From positions 2,578,312 to 2,642,311 of the forward strand of contig CM043945.1 in NCBI GenBank assembly GCA_014529385.2: a DNA stretch of 64,000 nucleotides, read 5' to 3'. The notes below the pieces were generated by a model, which did no database searches, had not been told where the DNA came from, and saw only the letters and a list, made by a program, of their open reading frames with translations. Below, piece after piece: positions 11,001 through 21,893 of the stretch; position 1 is the first letter of the stretch, and each line of letters starts with the position of its first letter. The position numbers and the translations under genes were made by a program. Source of the DNA: Adiantum capillus-veneris (Eukaryota; Streptophyta; Polypodiopsida; Polypodiales; Pteridaceae).

Positions 11001-11390
11001 CACAATGCTAAAAGAAAACTTAGGTTTAGTGTAAGTACACTTACACATTTTGAAATTTACCTCTAAATTTTTAATTTATAGGTGGGAAAACCTATGTCGC
11101 AAAATTTAGTGTCTCTCTCTGTCCCAATTGACAAGTGAGGTGAGAGGCCCATTGGAGAAGTTGTTTTATCTCTCTCATGCATTCTCCCTCTGGGAAGAAC
11201 ACTGCAAGGATGGAGACCCCCATAAGGCAACTGCAAAGTGGAAGGGTGTGCCAATGGATGGGTGAAAAATGAGCTATAATGTACATGGGATCAATGTGGA
11301 TGGTCGATGATAGCAGGAGGTGTGTGCATGGGTGTAGGGGTGAGGGAGGAGGCAAGAGAACCAAAGAGCACAGAGCAACTCTTCTTTCTT
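10551..11390. other. No gene; compound (CT)n(CA)n microsatellite
   Basis: AT-rich sequence without convincing coding potential. A compound repeat of CT (about 10925-10962) and CA (about 10963-11000) lies in it. ORFs overlapping this are low-complexity artefacts. Confidence 0.6.
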
Positions 11391-11895
11391 AATCCTTTCC
11401 ACATCAAGTATATTATGTACATTTGCATCAATAATAGGCTGATCTGTAACATATTTCAAAAGCTCCATAGGCTATATATTTACCTCATTGAAATCCCCAT
11501 CATTAAAAAGAGGCAACAAAGTGTTAGAAATGTCCTATGAACTTACATTATTATCTCTAGTACATGATAACAAAGATTGAGCAGAATCTTCCGCAAATAC
11601 AATATCTTGTGAAACCAAGATATGCTTTCTTTGCAGATAGTATAACCTGTAACATTTTCTTTCTAGTTTATAGCCGACAAAAATGAATTTGAAAACATTA
11701 TCATCCAATTTTTTTGTGTTGCATTTGTGTGGCATCAAAGCATGGGGATGGGAATTGAGAGAGCTTTTCGAGGAATCTTTTTAGGGAGATTTTTTTTAAA
11801 TTTTTACTTATAGTAGCAAAAATAAAAAAAAAGCTCCCTCGTGGAGAGATCTTTAGGAGGGAGCTTTCTCCCTTCTCTCTCTCTCTCACATATAT

Positions 11896-11939
<44 letters not shown>

Positions 11940-12435
11940 AAGAAAGCTCTCTCCCGGATCCCATTTGGAGGGAGCTTTTTGAGGGTTTTTTTTTTTTTTT
12001 GGTACATCAAGTAAAAATCAAGAAAAAATCTCCCTCAAAAATCTCTCTCCAATCCTCTATTCTCAAAGCATAAGCTAAACAACAAAAAATGCACATGTGA
12101 TCAATAAATGGCTTCTTATCATGCCATGCTTCATAAGGATTCTTACACTGCAAATCTTTAGTAGCACACCGGTTAAGTACATTGGTAGTACACATGATAG
12201 CCTCAAGCCAAAATTAATGTAGTAAAGCTTGACTCTTGACCATACATTGTGCCATCTCCATAAGCAACCCATTTTTCCTCTCAACAACACCCTTTTGCTG
12301 AGGCGTATACAATATTGTACATTGGTGTTTTATTTGAGGACTAGCCAGAAACGCATTTTAACTCATGAGACATATACTCCCCTCCTTGTTCAGAATGGAG
12401 GATACCCATAGTACATTTTTGAGACATTTTCAACG
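11391..12435 (-). pseudogene. Copia integrase fossil, split by a MITE
   Basis: Minus-strand remains of a Ty1/Copia integrase. From 12435 leftwards: a QGGEYMSHELK block (core second acidic residue region, with the Asp reading as Glu), a decayed copy of the Q-x-G-V-V-E-R-K-N-R-T-L-M-E-M-A-R block (LMEMAQCMVKSQ), then LNRCATKDLQCKNPYEAWHD (around 12180-12120) and CLAYAL up to the MITE. Left of the MITE it resumes with KKLDDNVFKFIFVGYKLE (about 11716-11660), the conserved Copia integrase C-terminal signature, and continues to about 11391. Several stops are present. Confidence 0.88.
11744..12062. mobile_element. MITE with imperfect long TIRs and 9-bp target duplication
   Basis: A 319-bp noncoding insertion flanked by perfect 9-bp direct repeats TCAAAGCAT (11735-11743 and 12063-12071). 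The left end, GGGGATGGGAATTGAGAGAG, and the complement of the right end, GAATAGAGGATTGGAGAGAG, form imperfect inverted repeats that extend inward through GGGAGATTTTTT...ATTTTTACTT for roughly 70 bp. The centre (about 11873-11935) is itself a CT/GA palindrome around CATATATG. A 9-bp duplication is typical of Mutator-like elements. Removing the insertion and one repeat restores the Copia integrase frame (CLAYAL into MPHKC). No transposase is encoded. Confidence 0.85.
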
Positions 12436-12861
12436 CACGGGGGATTCACTAATATCGAGGAGGAGATGCCACCTACGTGCATCCCATTGAGAACCCCCCC
12501 CCCCCCCCCCCCCCCCCCTATATATAGTCCCTTATGTCCTATCCAAGGAGATTGTAACACTAATATAACCCCCTACATATGATCTCGATAGCTCTTATGA
12601 GAACGGAGAGCAATGCGGCAAGCTATGAGCCTGCCATTAGCGTCAGGCTTGTCTGAACCCGGCCCAAATTTGATTTTTTTACTACAAGTAAATTGCCTAG
12701 ATTTAAAGGTTTGGTTTTTACACTAAATTAAACGAAATCTCTTCAAAATTTGTAGGTTTTTTAACCTTCATATTTAAAATTTGGAGGTAAATCTTAAAAT
12801 TTGTAGAAGGGATTATACTAAACCTAGTTTATTTTGAGCACTGCTTCAATGTGGTGCCAAA
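12436..12861 (+). other. Possible degraded LTR or leader with poly-C tract
   Basis: A 25-bp C run (12494-12518) is followed directly by TATATATAG, a TATA-like element, and then by AT-rich sequence leading to the ORF at 12862. The sequence tggtgccaaagtgac at 12852-12866 could be a mutated primer site but does not match a tRNA end I can name. This may be the LTR/leader of an old element into which B inserted. Confidence 0.35.
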
Positions 12862-13331
12862 GTGACTATATATCATGATGACAACTCAGGGAGGATCCTG
12901 CAACAATTGACCCCGAGCCAACCAGGGAGGAGCCAATCAGAGAGGATCCCACACACGTATAGCCAGAGTCCACAGGGGAGAAGCCCGCCCGCCAATTCAG
13001 ATCTTGAGCCAGTAAGAGCAGAGCTCGGACATGTAGGGCTAGAGTCTACTCAAGAAAAGCAAGATGCAACACCTTCTTTGCAAGGGCTAACCAACGTAGA
13101 GCAATGGCAAGCTAGAAGAGAGCAAGAGTGTGTGCAACAAGACTGGCATATTGTAGAGCAGATCAACAAAGAAAACAAAGAGAAACTACAAATGCTTGCA
13201 AATTCAACACTTCTTCAATCACAGATTCATCTATCCAAAAGATCCAAGGCGGACTCCGTTTTCAACCTCGATCGACAAGATTTTCTCTGCATACACGATT
13301 TCTTCAATGCCAATGCAACGGATTTAGTCGT
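12862..13331 (+). pseudogene. Gag-like N-terminal ORF, cut by element B
   Basis: ORF from the ATG at 12862, about 157 codons before element B interrupts it at 13332; the frame reads on into the LTR by chance to 13515. The product is Gln/Arg/Glu-rich with a likely helix (WQARREQECVQQDWHIVEQ). The upstream TATA-like sequence and position are consistent with an LTR-element gag start, but no diagnostic motif is present. The sequence resuming at 22197 does not continue an obvious frame. Confidence 0.35.
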
Positions 13332-13590
13332 TGTGCGCGTCTGTCGCACGTGTCAATGCAAGGAACTTGCCGATACACCGTGTGCGAGCCACAAATGGCT
13401 CCAAGCACACAACAAGCCTAAACTAGCAAGCTCAAAGATGGCGCTGGTGTGTCACTCACCGCTCTACGCTCGCCTTCGTGGTGGATTCTTCGCCGCGATG
13501 AAGAAGAAGCTGTAGTCGTGCCGCGCTTCGCCGCCGTCGTGCCTTCGTAATGCTCGATCGCCCACACACTCCCTGTCTCTCCCTCTCTCA

Positions 13591-13622
<32 letters not shown>

Positions 13623-13916
13623 AAGAGATGAAGAAGAAGAAGAAGAAGATGGAGCAAGAGCACTCTTCAATTGCACAAATGAGAGAATGAATGAATTTTA
13701 GGTTTAGTTGACTTTTATATGAGCTCGCCCCATTCACACTTGGGCGCCCATGCTTAGCCAACTAACCCTTGAATGTTCCTGTTAGAGTGCGCCTCTCATC
13801 GGAGATCACTCTACCCTTTTCCTATTGGACCGACAAGCCCGGTTCCTGACTCTACCAAGTAAATAATACACGTCCGTCGTAGGTGATAGGGTGTCCGTGA
13901 GCCGTGAGAGTTAACA
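13332..13916 (-). repeat. Element B 3' LTR (585 bp)
   Basis: Minus-strand sequence begins TGTTAAC and ends GCGCACA, matching the LTR at 21593-22196 throughout. It carries the family's CA/CT/GAA compound microsatellite (about 13565-13650) and a TATA-like ATATAAAAG on the minus strand at 13712-13720. Confidence 0.96.
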
Positions 13917-13929
13917 TGCCCCCCTTCCT
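13917..13929 (-). promoter_or_regulatory. Element B polypurine tract
   Basis: Minus strand reads AGGAAGGGGGGCA immediately before the 3' LTR. This is the expected site for plus-strand priming in reverse transcription, and is identical to that of element C. Confidence 0.9.
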
Positions 13930-15535
13930 GATGTAGATTCCGTCCTCGGAAGCTATTGAGTTGCAGCGCGTTCGTCGAGGTGGAAGAGCATTTGAGATGA
14001 ATGTCCTTAGCCTTCTTCAGTCACTGCAAAATGAAACAACATTGGGACAATCATTGCATTCTCATATAAAATAAAGAAGCATATGCAGTTTTAGGCAGAC
14101 AAATTGATTGGTAACAGAATTTTAAACCATTTCTCAGCAATAAACATTAAATTGCAATATAATCAAATGCATAAACAGATGTAAAGGTAAAAATTAAACA
14201 AGTCTGGGGTCGCTAATTTAACGGTTGAAAGGTACTGGAGATCGACTATTAATACCATGGGTAAGCTTCTTAATTTTCTTTGGTCAATTAAGTTGTTTAA
14301 TCGCGAGAGCCAATTATTTCATGTTCGAGGGCTGACTAGAGGCTATACCTAGAAGACCTTGTAGTTAAGCTACGATAAAAGGAATTTCTCATGAAATCAT
14401 CGCCTGACTGATTACTTTTTCTTTGAGCCCCCAAAGTCTTTTCACAGTGATTCAATTTTGATGTGTGTGCTTATTTTGTATGCCTTGGGTTTTTTGCTTT
14501 TCAAGGAAAAGCGCCCACACTGGGAATCTCTAGGGCTCTAGTACCATAGGCGATACATGTGAGTGAAGTACCAAATCAAGCTGAGATTTCTCTTCCAGCT
14601 TAAGATTTTACATTGTGGCACTTTGATTTTTTGTTTGTTCGTTTTCAACATTTTAATTTTGTAACTTTGGGGGTCATATAACATTGTTACCCTCCCCAAG
14701 CTCATCACACTAGTAAACTCCCTTTATAATACTTAAGCTAAAGGTCAATAGGGACTAAGCCCACTAGAAATCCCTAGTACATTTCACATAATGCTGCCTA
14801 AATTGGATTAAGAACCTAAGTAACCATTGATTATTAGGAAGGCATTCCCCATGGTATTAAGAGAAGATCTCTAACACCTAACTTGGTCAATTTAGCTTAG
14901 TCGGACTGCTTGATTTTTAAACCTAGACAAGTGATTATGACAAAAAAGTACATTGAATTTAATATTTGATACTAAGCAAATGTGATGAATATTATGCTAC
15001 CAATCACAATCAAAGCAGAAAAACATAGATGCAAAAAAGATAAGGGGCCATGCTAATGGACAAGAAACACCTGTTTGTGTTGATGATCGCGCTGGATTTG
15101 AAAGTTGATGAGAGAAATATTCCATGAAGGTCCAAGTCCTAACCACAGCAACACGTTCCTGTACACACGAGGAAACACAAAGAATACCTCTAGGAGGCAC
15201 ATCAGTGGGAAAAAGAACTTTCCTAATCACTCAACTCTCAAACAGAAACACTCCTATCGTACAAATTTTACCTACCCTCCATCACTTGAGTGATGAGGAT
15301 CAAAGGTGTTTGATGACCTTGGTTTCTGTTTCACTGTACCGGATGTGAATGTGTAGGTCTGGTCAATGTTTTGACTTTTATTGTGCATACTCGTTTGCTA
15401 ATTGCTCTTGCTCTTTATTATTTTTGTTTTTTGTGAGTATAAGTCTTTATATATACATTCCTTAAGATTGGGAGATTGGGAGATCAGGGAGGAAGGTTGA
15501 GAGGGAAGCAAGTGAATGATGGATGTCAGCAAACA
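13930..15535 (-). other. Element B 3' noncoding region with internal U3-like sequence
   Basis: About 1.6 kb without a gene, conserved nearly throughout in element C (61494-63100). It begins (minus strand, 15535) with TGTTTGCTGACATCC directly after a second polypurine tract. A TATA-like element lies at 15446-15456 and A-rich AATAATAAAG follows, as in an LTR U3/R. A perfect hairpin (GCTTTTC-AAG-GAAAAGC) lies at about 14497-14513. No primer-site sequence is found inside, so a full second LTR is not proven. Confidence 0.65.
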
Positions 15536-15549
15536 CTCCCCCCTTCCTT
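15536..15549 (-). promoter_or_regulatory. Second, internal polypurine tract
   Basis: Minus strand reads AAGGAAGGGGGGAG, followed at once by TGTTTG. It shares the AGGAAGGGGGG core of the true terminal tract at 13917-13929. Element C has the same arrangement at 61480-61493. Confidence 0.7.
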
Positions 15550-15631
15550 GGGTAGATCATATCGTTTGAAATGAGCTCGTCACCCTTTGAAACCAATTGT
15601 TCCAGTTGGTAATAGGTGAGGCTTTTTTCCA

Positions 15632-16672
15632 TTAGTTTTCTATTACCTTAGGTGCCTCATCGAGTTGCAAGGGTGGTAAGGTACTCTCCCAAGATCGAAC
15701 TTGAAGTGGTTCATCAGGTGATTCTTGAACACTGGGAGGTGTGGATTCATTTGTAGCTTTATGGAGGTCCACTATTGTAGCTGGAGGCTGTGGAGAAGCT
15801 TTTACCTCTATGGATGCATTACATGAGGAGCTAGAAGCTTCATGGGACTCCCCCCTTCCTGAGCTAGGTGGAACAAATCGTTCTTTCTTTGGTACCCAAA
15901 CTAGCTCTAGAGCCGGTGTGTAGCATTCAATGATTTTTTTCTTTCCACGATCTTCAATTCGTTTTGGAGCTACAATATTGGGCTCACATGGGTCAGGTGA
16001 TAGGTAAGAACACAATCTACGTTTTGGCACCCTGATTTGATCATTTCCTTGATAGTAGCCTTGGGCTTCCAATAGGATTTTAGGAATCCAATGCCACGTT
16101 TTCTTACTTTTCTTGAAGCGAGTGGGACGTTTCTTACGAGGCTTCTGTTTTTTAGCACTAGCTATGGTCTCTAAAGAAGCTTTAGGGACCCACTTATATG
16201 TTTTCTTCGGTATATGAGGATGAGTGTTGTCAGAAGCTATATGCATTGCTTGTAGCATATTTAAGGGTACGACTGGTGGCATTTCATCCCCCTCAGGTGT
16301 GACCCAGGTTGTCCCCTTGTCTCCCCAAGTGTCTATGGTTGCTGCTAGGTGGACCCAATCTACATTGTCTGACTCAGTCATCCCAGGTAGTACATCCATA
16401 TAAGCAGAATCTTCCCCAACATCAGTGTCCACTTTACACGTGTAACAATACTGCAATGGGTCCGAGTGAACTGTGGGGTCAGATCTATGATCAATTATAA
16501 ACCTGTTTCCTAGAGGATGTGCTCGACCAGTCACAAGATCCACTTGAATAACAGAATCTTGGAACTGCAAGTAGACATGGTTTTTAGACCAGTCATGCAC
16601 CATTTTGGCTTCCCTCATGAAAGGACGTCCTAAGATCATCTCAGATGCCATAGTGTGCTTGGAGAAATCCAT
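15632..16672 (-). pseudogene. Element B protease C-terminus fused to a W-V-P-K repeat ORF
   Basis: An uninterrupted 346-codon frame. Residues about 1-60 are the C-terminal part of the aspartic protease (SEMILGRPFMRE) and its downstream linker, shared with element A. After MHIASD (near 16229) the sequence is unrelated to A: a Lys-rich region with repeated motifs YKWVPKASL, WHWIPKILL, IRVPKRRL and LVWVPKKERF, then a Ser/Pro-rich tail ending RSWESTLPPLQLDEAPKVIE. The same ORF is present in C. Function is unknown; the basic repeats could bind nucleic acid, which is only a guess. It occupies the place normally taken by RT. Confidence 0.75.
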
Positions 16673-16687
16673 GACAATAAAGGTAAT

Positions 16688-17503
16688 TCATATTTTATGT
16701 CCAAAGACCTTGATCTTGAGATCTTCTAGCATCCCAATAGATTTAACAATAGACCCATTGGCCATCTTTACGACTATGGTTGTGGTCGCAAGGTGAGGTC
16801 TTCCCATAGTTTCCCAGCAATTTTTAGTCACAATGCGAACCCCGGTGCACCCATCGAGGATTCCATTCACAGTTAATCCCTTGGTAGTGATTGGTATGGT
16901 TGCATTGGATTCATCTCCCTCAAAGTATTGTCCCAACTTGTTAAGAGGTATTTCTACAACAAGGTTCTCATCTAGGTTGGGTTGTGGATCTAAGTGTTCT
17001 TCCTCTATTGGCATCTCCCTAGCTCCATCCATCTGTGCAAATTGTGGTAGCCCGACCTTCAGTTCTCCATTGAGGAAAGCTCGAAGAGCTAAGAATAGCT
17101 CAGGGTCTCCATATAGTTTGGACATGATGGTGGTTCTAACTTCGGAAGCCATGAAATCCATCAATTTGGCAATATTTAATGGCACCTTTTGAGCTTCAGT
17201 CCCTTGACGTGGGGAAGATGGGATCTCCATTTCTTCGATAGGGTCAGGTAGTCCCTCTATAAACATTCTTTCCAACAAGAAGTGAGTACGCCCACTTTCC
17301 CATGACTTTAAGTCGCTTTCTTCTTGGATGACACTAGGTATGGCTAAGGGTCTATGGAGTTTCTAAGGTTGTTGTTACGTAGGGAACATTGTGTCTGTAA
17401 TCTGGATCTGCCTAGGTGCTGGCTCTAGATCCGTTTGGGTATCTTCTACCAAACTCCTTAATTGCTTGACTCACTCGATCTCCTCCGTAGGGTTTGGATA
17501 AGT
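16688..17503 (-). pseudogene. Element B aspartic protease N-terminal region
   Basis: The frame 17278-16688 (196 aa) covers the linker after gag and the protease N-terminus. The catalytic loop reads ILDGCTGVRIVT (Asp codon at 16853-16855) where a typical plant Gypsy protease has D-S/T-G. Element C has DGGAG at the same place. Asp is kept but the second and third positions are unusual, so activity is doubtful. The frame breaks before ILGRPF, which falls in the next ORF. Confidence 0.8.
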
Positions 17504-19036
17504 TCATATCTTTTTCTTGGATCCTGGCCATTGTGGCTCATGACGATCTTCCTTGTTAGTTTCTTTCCTAGTGGTCGTTTTGGTCTCTATCGTTTCACCT
17601 AAATCAAAATCCTCTTCAACATCGTTCATATATACGGGGTTGTCACCAGTTCCTATGTTGGTCTTTACACTGGGGTCTAACTTTGCTGATTTTTGCGATC
17701 TCTTCCTTCGTGTTTTCTTCTTTTTCTGAGATTGGGCAATTGATGCTGTGTCTCTTTCTTCAAGAATATAATTTTGTTTTTGGAGCATCGATCGTGTGAG
17801 TACGTTCATTGGTACCACAGGTGTACTTTGTGATGGCTCCTCGGTAACCTCAATCAAGTTTAATGGCGTGATCTTTGGCGCATTTGGATTATTCGGACAT
17901 TGGGCAATCAAATGATCTATGCCACATCAATTACGCATGAGTATTGGCATTGTAGACATGCTCACTTGATTGGTTTGCATTAATGTGGCGTTCTTTTGTA
18001 GCCTAATAGGACAGTCGGCTACACGATGTGGACCTCCACACTCATAGCATTGAAGAGGTGGTCTCTTGGCAGTGTAATTGATATTCTGGCCTCTTGCAGC
18101 AAGAGCAGCTACTTGATAGACAGGTTTGACTTGTCCCCAATAGTCCTCCATGTAGTATTGTGGACTTTCTTCAAGCGCATCCATCCCATAAGCAATATTA
18201 GGGTCTATATCTTCCTCACAGCCTTCCAAACAAGCAATAGATGACTCAAAACCCACTTGATTCACAGAAGTGATTCTCGGATGTGGTGGTTGCGGTCCTA
18301 ACACTGGAGGTGGTAAGGGTGTTGTTTGAACAACATTTTGGGCCCTAGGGACCATGTGTTGTGACGTTTGTTCAAGAGGTGGGGCCAGCATCAATACAGG
18401 CACTCGAGGAGTGTCTGTCCATGCTAAGGTTGGTCTATTGGCCATCGCGCGCTTAAATACTATGCAATCCTTAGCTTGATGACCATACCTCCCACAGGCA
18501 TTGCAATTCCCATTGAATTTAACTCTAAAAGTAGGGCATTCACTGGTACTATGCGGACCATAGCATACTGAGCACCATTGCTGCTCCCCTCTTGGATACA
18601 TGTGATTGTTTTGGGGAGCACGATTGTCTCTAAGACTCTCTTGAATAGGCTTTGTGAGATCTGCTAAAGTCATCTCAGATATCTTTGGCTCCTTAGCAAT
18701 AGGCTTTAGAGTCATTGGTTGATGCCCTGATGCTTGCGAGCTAAAAGATTTAGGCTCAACAGACACTCTTTCTCCTTGAATCATTAAATTATCCTCCAAT
18801 TGGATCGCATTGGTGGTGACTGCTTCCCAAGTGGTGATACCTCTAATGACTAGGCCATTGTAGATATCCTCATGTCGTAATCCTCTAATGAATCTATCAA
18901 GTAATTGATTATTATTGAAGAGCTCATTTGGATTACAACGAGAATTCAAATGCTTTAAGCGACTAATAAAGTCTCTCACCGAATCTCCTTCCTCTCGTTG
19001 GGCTTTTTGGAGCTGAGAAGCTACACCCCAACGCAC
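17504..19036 (-). pseudogene. Element B gag, capsid C-half and zinc knuckles
   Basis: Two stretches, 19036-17927 (369 aa) and 17911-17504 (135 aa), match element A gag. They encode the end of the capsid domain (FIRGLRHEDIYNGL), then knuckles CSVCYGPHSTSEC, CNACGRYGHQAKDC and CYECGGPHRVADC. The fourth knuckle straddles a stop at 17927: the conserved Cys-Asn-Arg-Cys becomes Arg-Asn-stop. A CGA-to-TGA change (KEYI-stop-EGV) separates it from the N-half at 19040. Basic Lys/Arg tract KKKKTRRKRSQK follows as in A. Confidence 0.9.
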
Positions 19037-19042
19037 TCCCTC

Positions 19043-20920
19043 TCATATATATTCTTTCAAAAACAGTCTCCTAAGAGTAGGGTAAATCGTTTTTTCTTCC
19101 ACCCTTAGGGTTTTATACCAATCCCCTGCCTTCCCACTTAAGGTTAGGCTTAAAGAATTACTCTTGTGCAAGTCATTGTGTTCTCCTAGAGAATCACATA
19201 TCTGTTCAAACACTTCGATATGCTTTCGCACATCCCCGTCTCCACTAAATTTTTGTGTGAGCTTGGCTATTTGTACTGCCTTACTTCTAGGCTGTCTATC
19301 AGGCTTGTTACGCATATTCTTAGCAATAGATCGACCGATAGCTTGAGCAAATGTTGCCAAGTCACCTAAGTGAGCAGGCATCGTGGGTGGAGGTGCTCCA
19401 GAGACTACATGTGGAGTAGGTATTGGCATTGGGCTTGGCGTATAGGAAGCCCTTGGGTTCCACGGTTGGTATGATGTTGTGCCATGTGGTGGCCCAAAGT
19501 TCATATGTGTGGCTCTAGGCATAGCAGACGTCGGATGTGACATGCTAATGCTAGCCGGTATAGTCCCATGGAAATAAGAACTTGGGTGTTGTGGTTGTGT
19601 AGCATAGGTTCTTGAAACAATGGGAGGGGTAGGAACTACATGAGTATGTGGACCCATAGGTGCATACGATTGGTACGCACTTGTAGGTACTGTTGTAGGC
19701 ATTGAGCTACCATGTAGTGGTGCTTTACTAACAAATGAGGTCCATGGCGTGTTCCTTGGCATGCCCATCATTGGGGTAGGCATGGTAGCCGTGGTGTCAT
19801 CAAGGGAAAGATGAGCTAGACTTGAAAATGTGAAGCTATCACTTGTGGGCTCAGATTGGACCGAGACCCCTGGCGAAACAACATATGGAGGATCCATCGG
19901 ACTTACCGAGGGAGTCTCCATTTGCGATAAGGTCGGTTGTTTAGCCTTTCCTGTATCCAAGAATCTCATGAGACCCGTTGAAGGCATGTTGATCCCCTTG
20001 TTCTGTCTCTCTAGCTCAATAACCCTATGGATGACCTCACAAACTCTTTGTTGTTGATCCTCCACGCTAGTAGCACCCGTTGTGGATTGTAGGACATCTA
20101 ACCAACCCACATGATAGGTGTGACCTGTGTATAGGTCGGTCAGAGTTTCTATTTGTAGTTTGTACTCCCACTTCTCATTTAAGAACACTCCATCTATGAT
20201 TGAGGTGCTAGGGGTGTCCTTTGAGCTAGATGCAATGTTCCTTTCTAGGGGTTGGCCCTTAGCGATTGCTAAGTCAGGAGCACTCGATTGCTCTCTTAGC
20301 AATGATATTGACATAGGAGCTTTCGCTTTTAGCTCTCTTCATTGCTCTGCCTTGCGTAAGCTCTCGAGTTCCTTTTCCCTCGCTGCAAGGATATACCGCT
20401 CAACCTCTTGCACTTCGGCAAGGCTTCTACCATCCGGTAATATGACCTCGGAGGGAAATAACTCTGAAGAGTCAAGAGGTGCAGTGAATGAAGTATTCAC
20501 GTGCACATTCTCTAACGGTATAGGGTCTACATTGGTCACGAATGGAGAATTTACTTCCCCACCCCCCTCGTTTACATCATTAACTCCATGTTCAGAGCGA
20601 GTGGCTCTACTAAAGGTTTCCTTCAAGCGGCTAAGCACGCTCGGCCCGGACCGTGGGCCCATGGCATGCATGTCTTGGCTTGAGCTATCAGGATTAGGCA
20701 TTGGGTAACCCTCCATGACATCGTAGTCAGAGGAAGAGTCACTAGCCGCTATGTTCGGGTCTTGGTTTGTACTACCTTGGGTCCCCGCCGACGGCCCGAA
20801 ACCTAAAGTAGGTGGATATTGAGAACTCACGTAAGTCGAAATTCTCTCTAGTTGCTCCGTCTCTAGCACACGACCAGAGCGCAGATGCATGTGCCTTTGG
20901 CACCCTACAAGCGTTGGCAA
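19043..20920 (-). pseudogene. Element B gag, N-terminal half
   Basis: Frames 20920-20339 (193 aa) and 20314-19043 (423 aa), in register across a TGA that follows AEQ near 20340. The opening block HMHLRSGRVLETEQLE carries the LRSGR signature of plant Gypsy Gag. Next come an acidic Ser/Asp segment, a Glu/Arg helix (VERYILAAREKELESLRKAEQ), a Pro/Met-rich region and the start of the capsid domain (VFEQICDSLGEHNDLH). Element C has the same TGA at the same codon, while A has Gln there. Whether it is read through is unknown. Confidence 0.9.
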
Positions 20921-21570
20921 ATAACCTCGAAGGTTAATCGCTTACTTTTTTAAGCGTCCGTTTTCACCGTGTTTTTTACGTTTTTAATGATCGATTTTTT
21001 TGATTAAAGTGTGTGATAGCTCAAAATGAGCGTATCACTCAGAGGGTCGCGGTGTGCTTTTCAGCACAACTTTCGGTCACCTGAAGCTCCGTTGGTCCTC
21101 AAAAAATCGATTTTTAGCTACGTGTGAAGCTAAATTCGTTTTTTTTTAAAGGTGACTGAGGCCTAGGCCTGAGCGTGAGCTTGGGCTTGGGTCTGGGAGA
21201 TATTCCCGATCCCGGTCCTATCTTTTTTTTTATTATTATTATTATTTAAAGGATAAGGTCGCCACAGCCTGCGCGCAAGCACACAAACACTCTATCTACC
21301 TACTTCTAACTAATACACCGACTCTTACACACTAACACTCTTCTTTAGCTCTCTTAGATCTACTTCCTACTTACTATACAGAGAAAACTAACTACCTTAA
21401 TACACAGAGAATAAACACAGTACCTTTGAAAACTCCATTAACAAAAAAACACACAGTATAACACCAAATCCCTCTTCTCAACACACACACCCTCTTTCCT
21501 TACCTTTCCTACAATAGAAATTACACCACAAAAGAAGCACAGAGTGCCATTCAAGCTTAGTGTATGGCAT
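20921..21570 (-). other. Element B 5' leader
   Basis: Noncoding leader between primer site and gag, homologous to A and C. It contains a T/A-rich run (about 21216-21250) and short ACA-rich stretches. No gene is seen. Confidence 0.8.
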
Positions 21571-21588
21571 TCCCCGGCAGCGGCGCCA
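21571..21588 (-). promoter_or_regulatory. Element B primer binding site, tRNA-Asp
   Basis: Minus strand TGGCGCCGCTGCCGGGGA lies 4 bases inside the 5' LTR. It matches the complement of the 3' end of plant tRNA-Asp(GTC), TGGCGCCGTTGCCGGGGA, with one mismatch. tRNA-Asp priming is known in Tat/Athila-type plant Gypsy elements. Confidence 0.88.
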
Positions 21589-21592
21589 AAAA

Positions 21593-21859
21593 TGTGCGCG
21601 TCTGTCGCACGTGTCAATGCAAGGAACTTGCCGATACACCGTGTGCGAGCCACAAATGGCTCCAAGCACACAACAAGCCTAAACTAGCAAGCTCAAAGAT
21701 GGCGTTGGTGTGTCACTCACCGCTCTACGCTCGCCTTCGTGGTGGATTCTTTCCCGTGATGAAGAAGAAGTTGCAGTCAAGCCGCGCTCAACCGCTTCGC
21801 CGCCGTCGTGCCTTCGTAATGCTCGATCGCCCACACACTCCCTCTCTCTCCCTCTCTCA

Positions 21860-21893
<34 letters not shown>

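Noticed and set aside
12852-12866. tggtgccaaagtgac as a primer binding site
   Set aside because: Begins TGG but does not match a plant tRNA 3' end I can name over enough bases.
14490-14520. Hairpin GCTTTTC-AAG-GAAAAGC as a transcription terminator or small RNA gene
   Set aside because: Bacterial-type terminators do not apply and there is no evidence of a precursor RNA; noted only as structure in the B/C tail.
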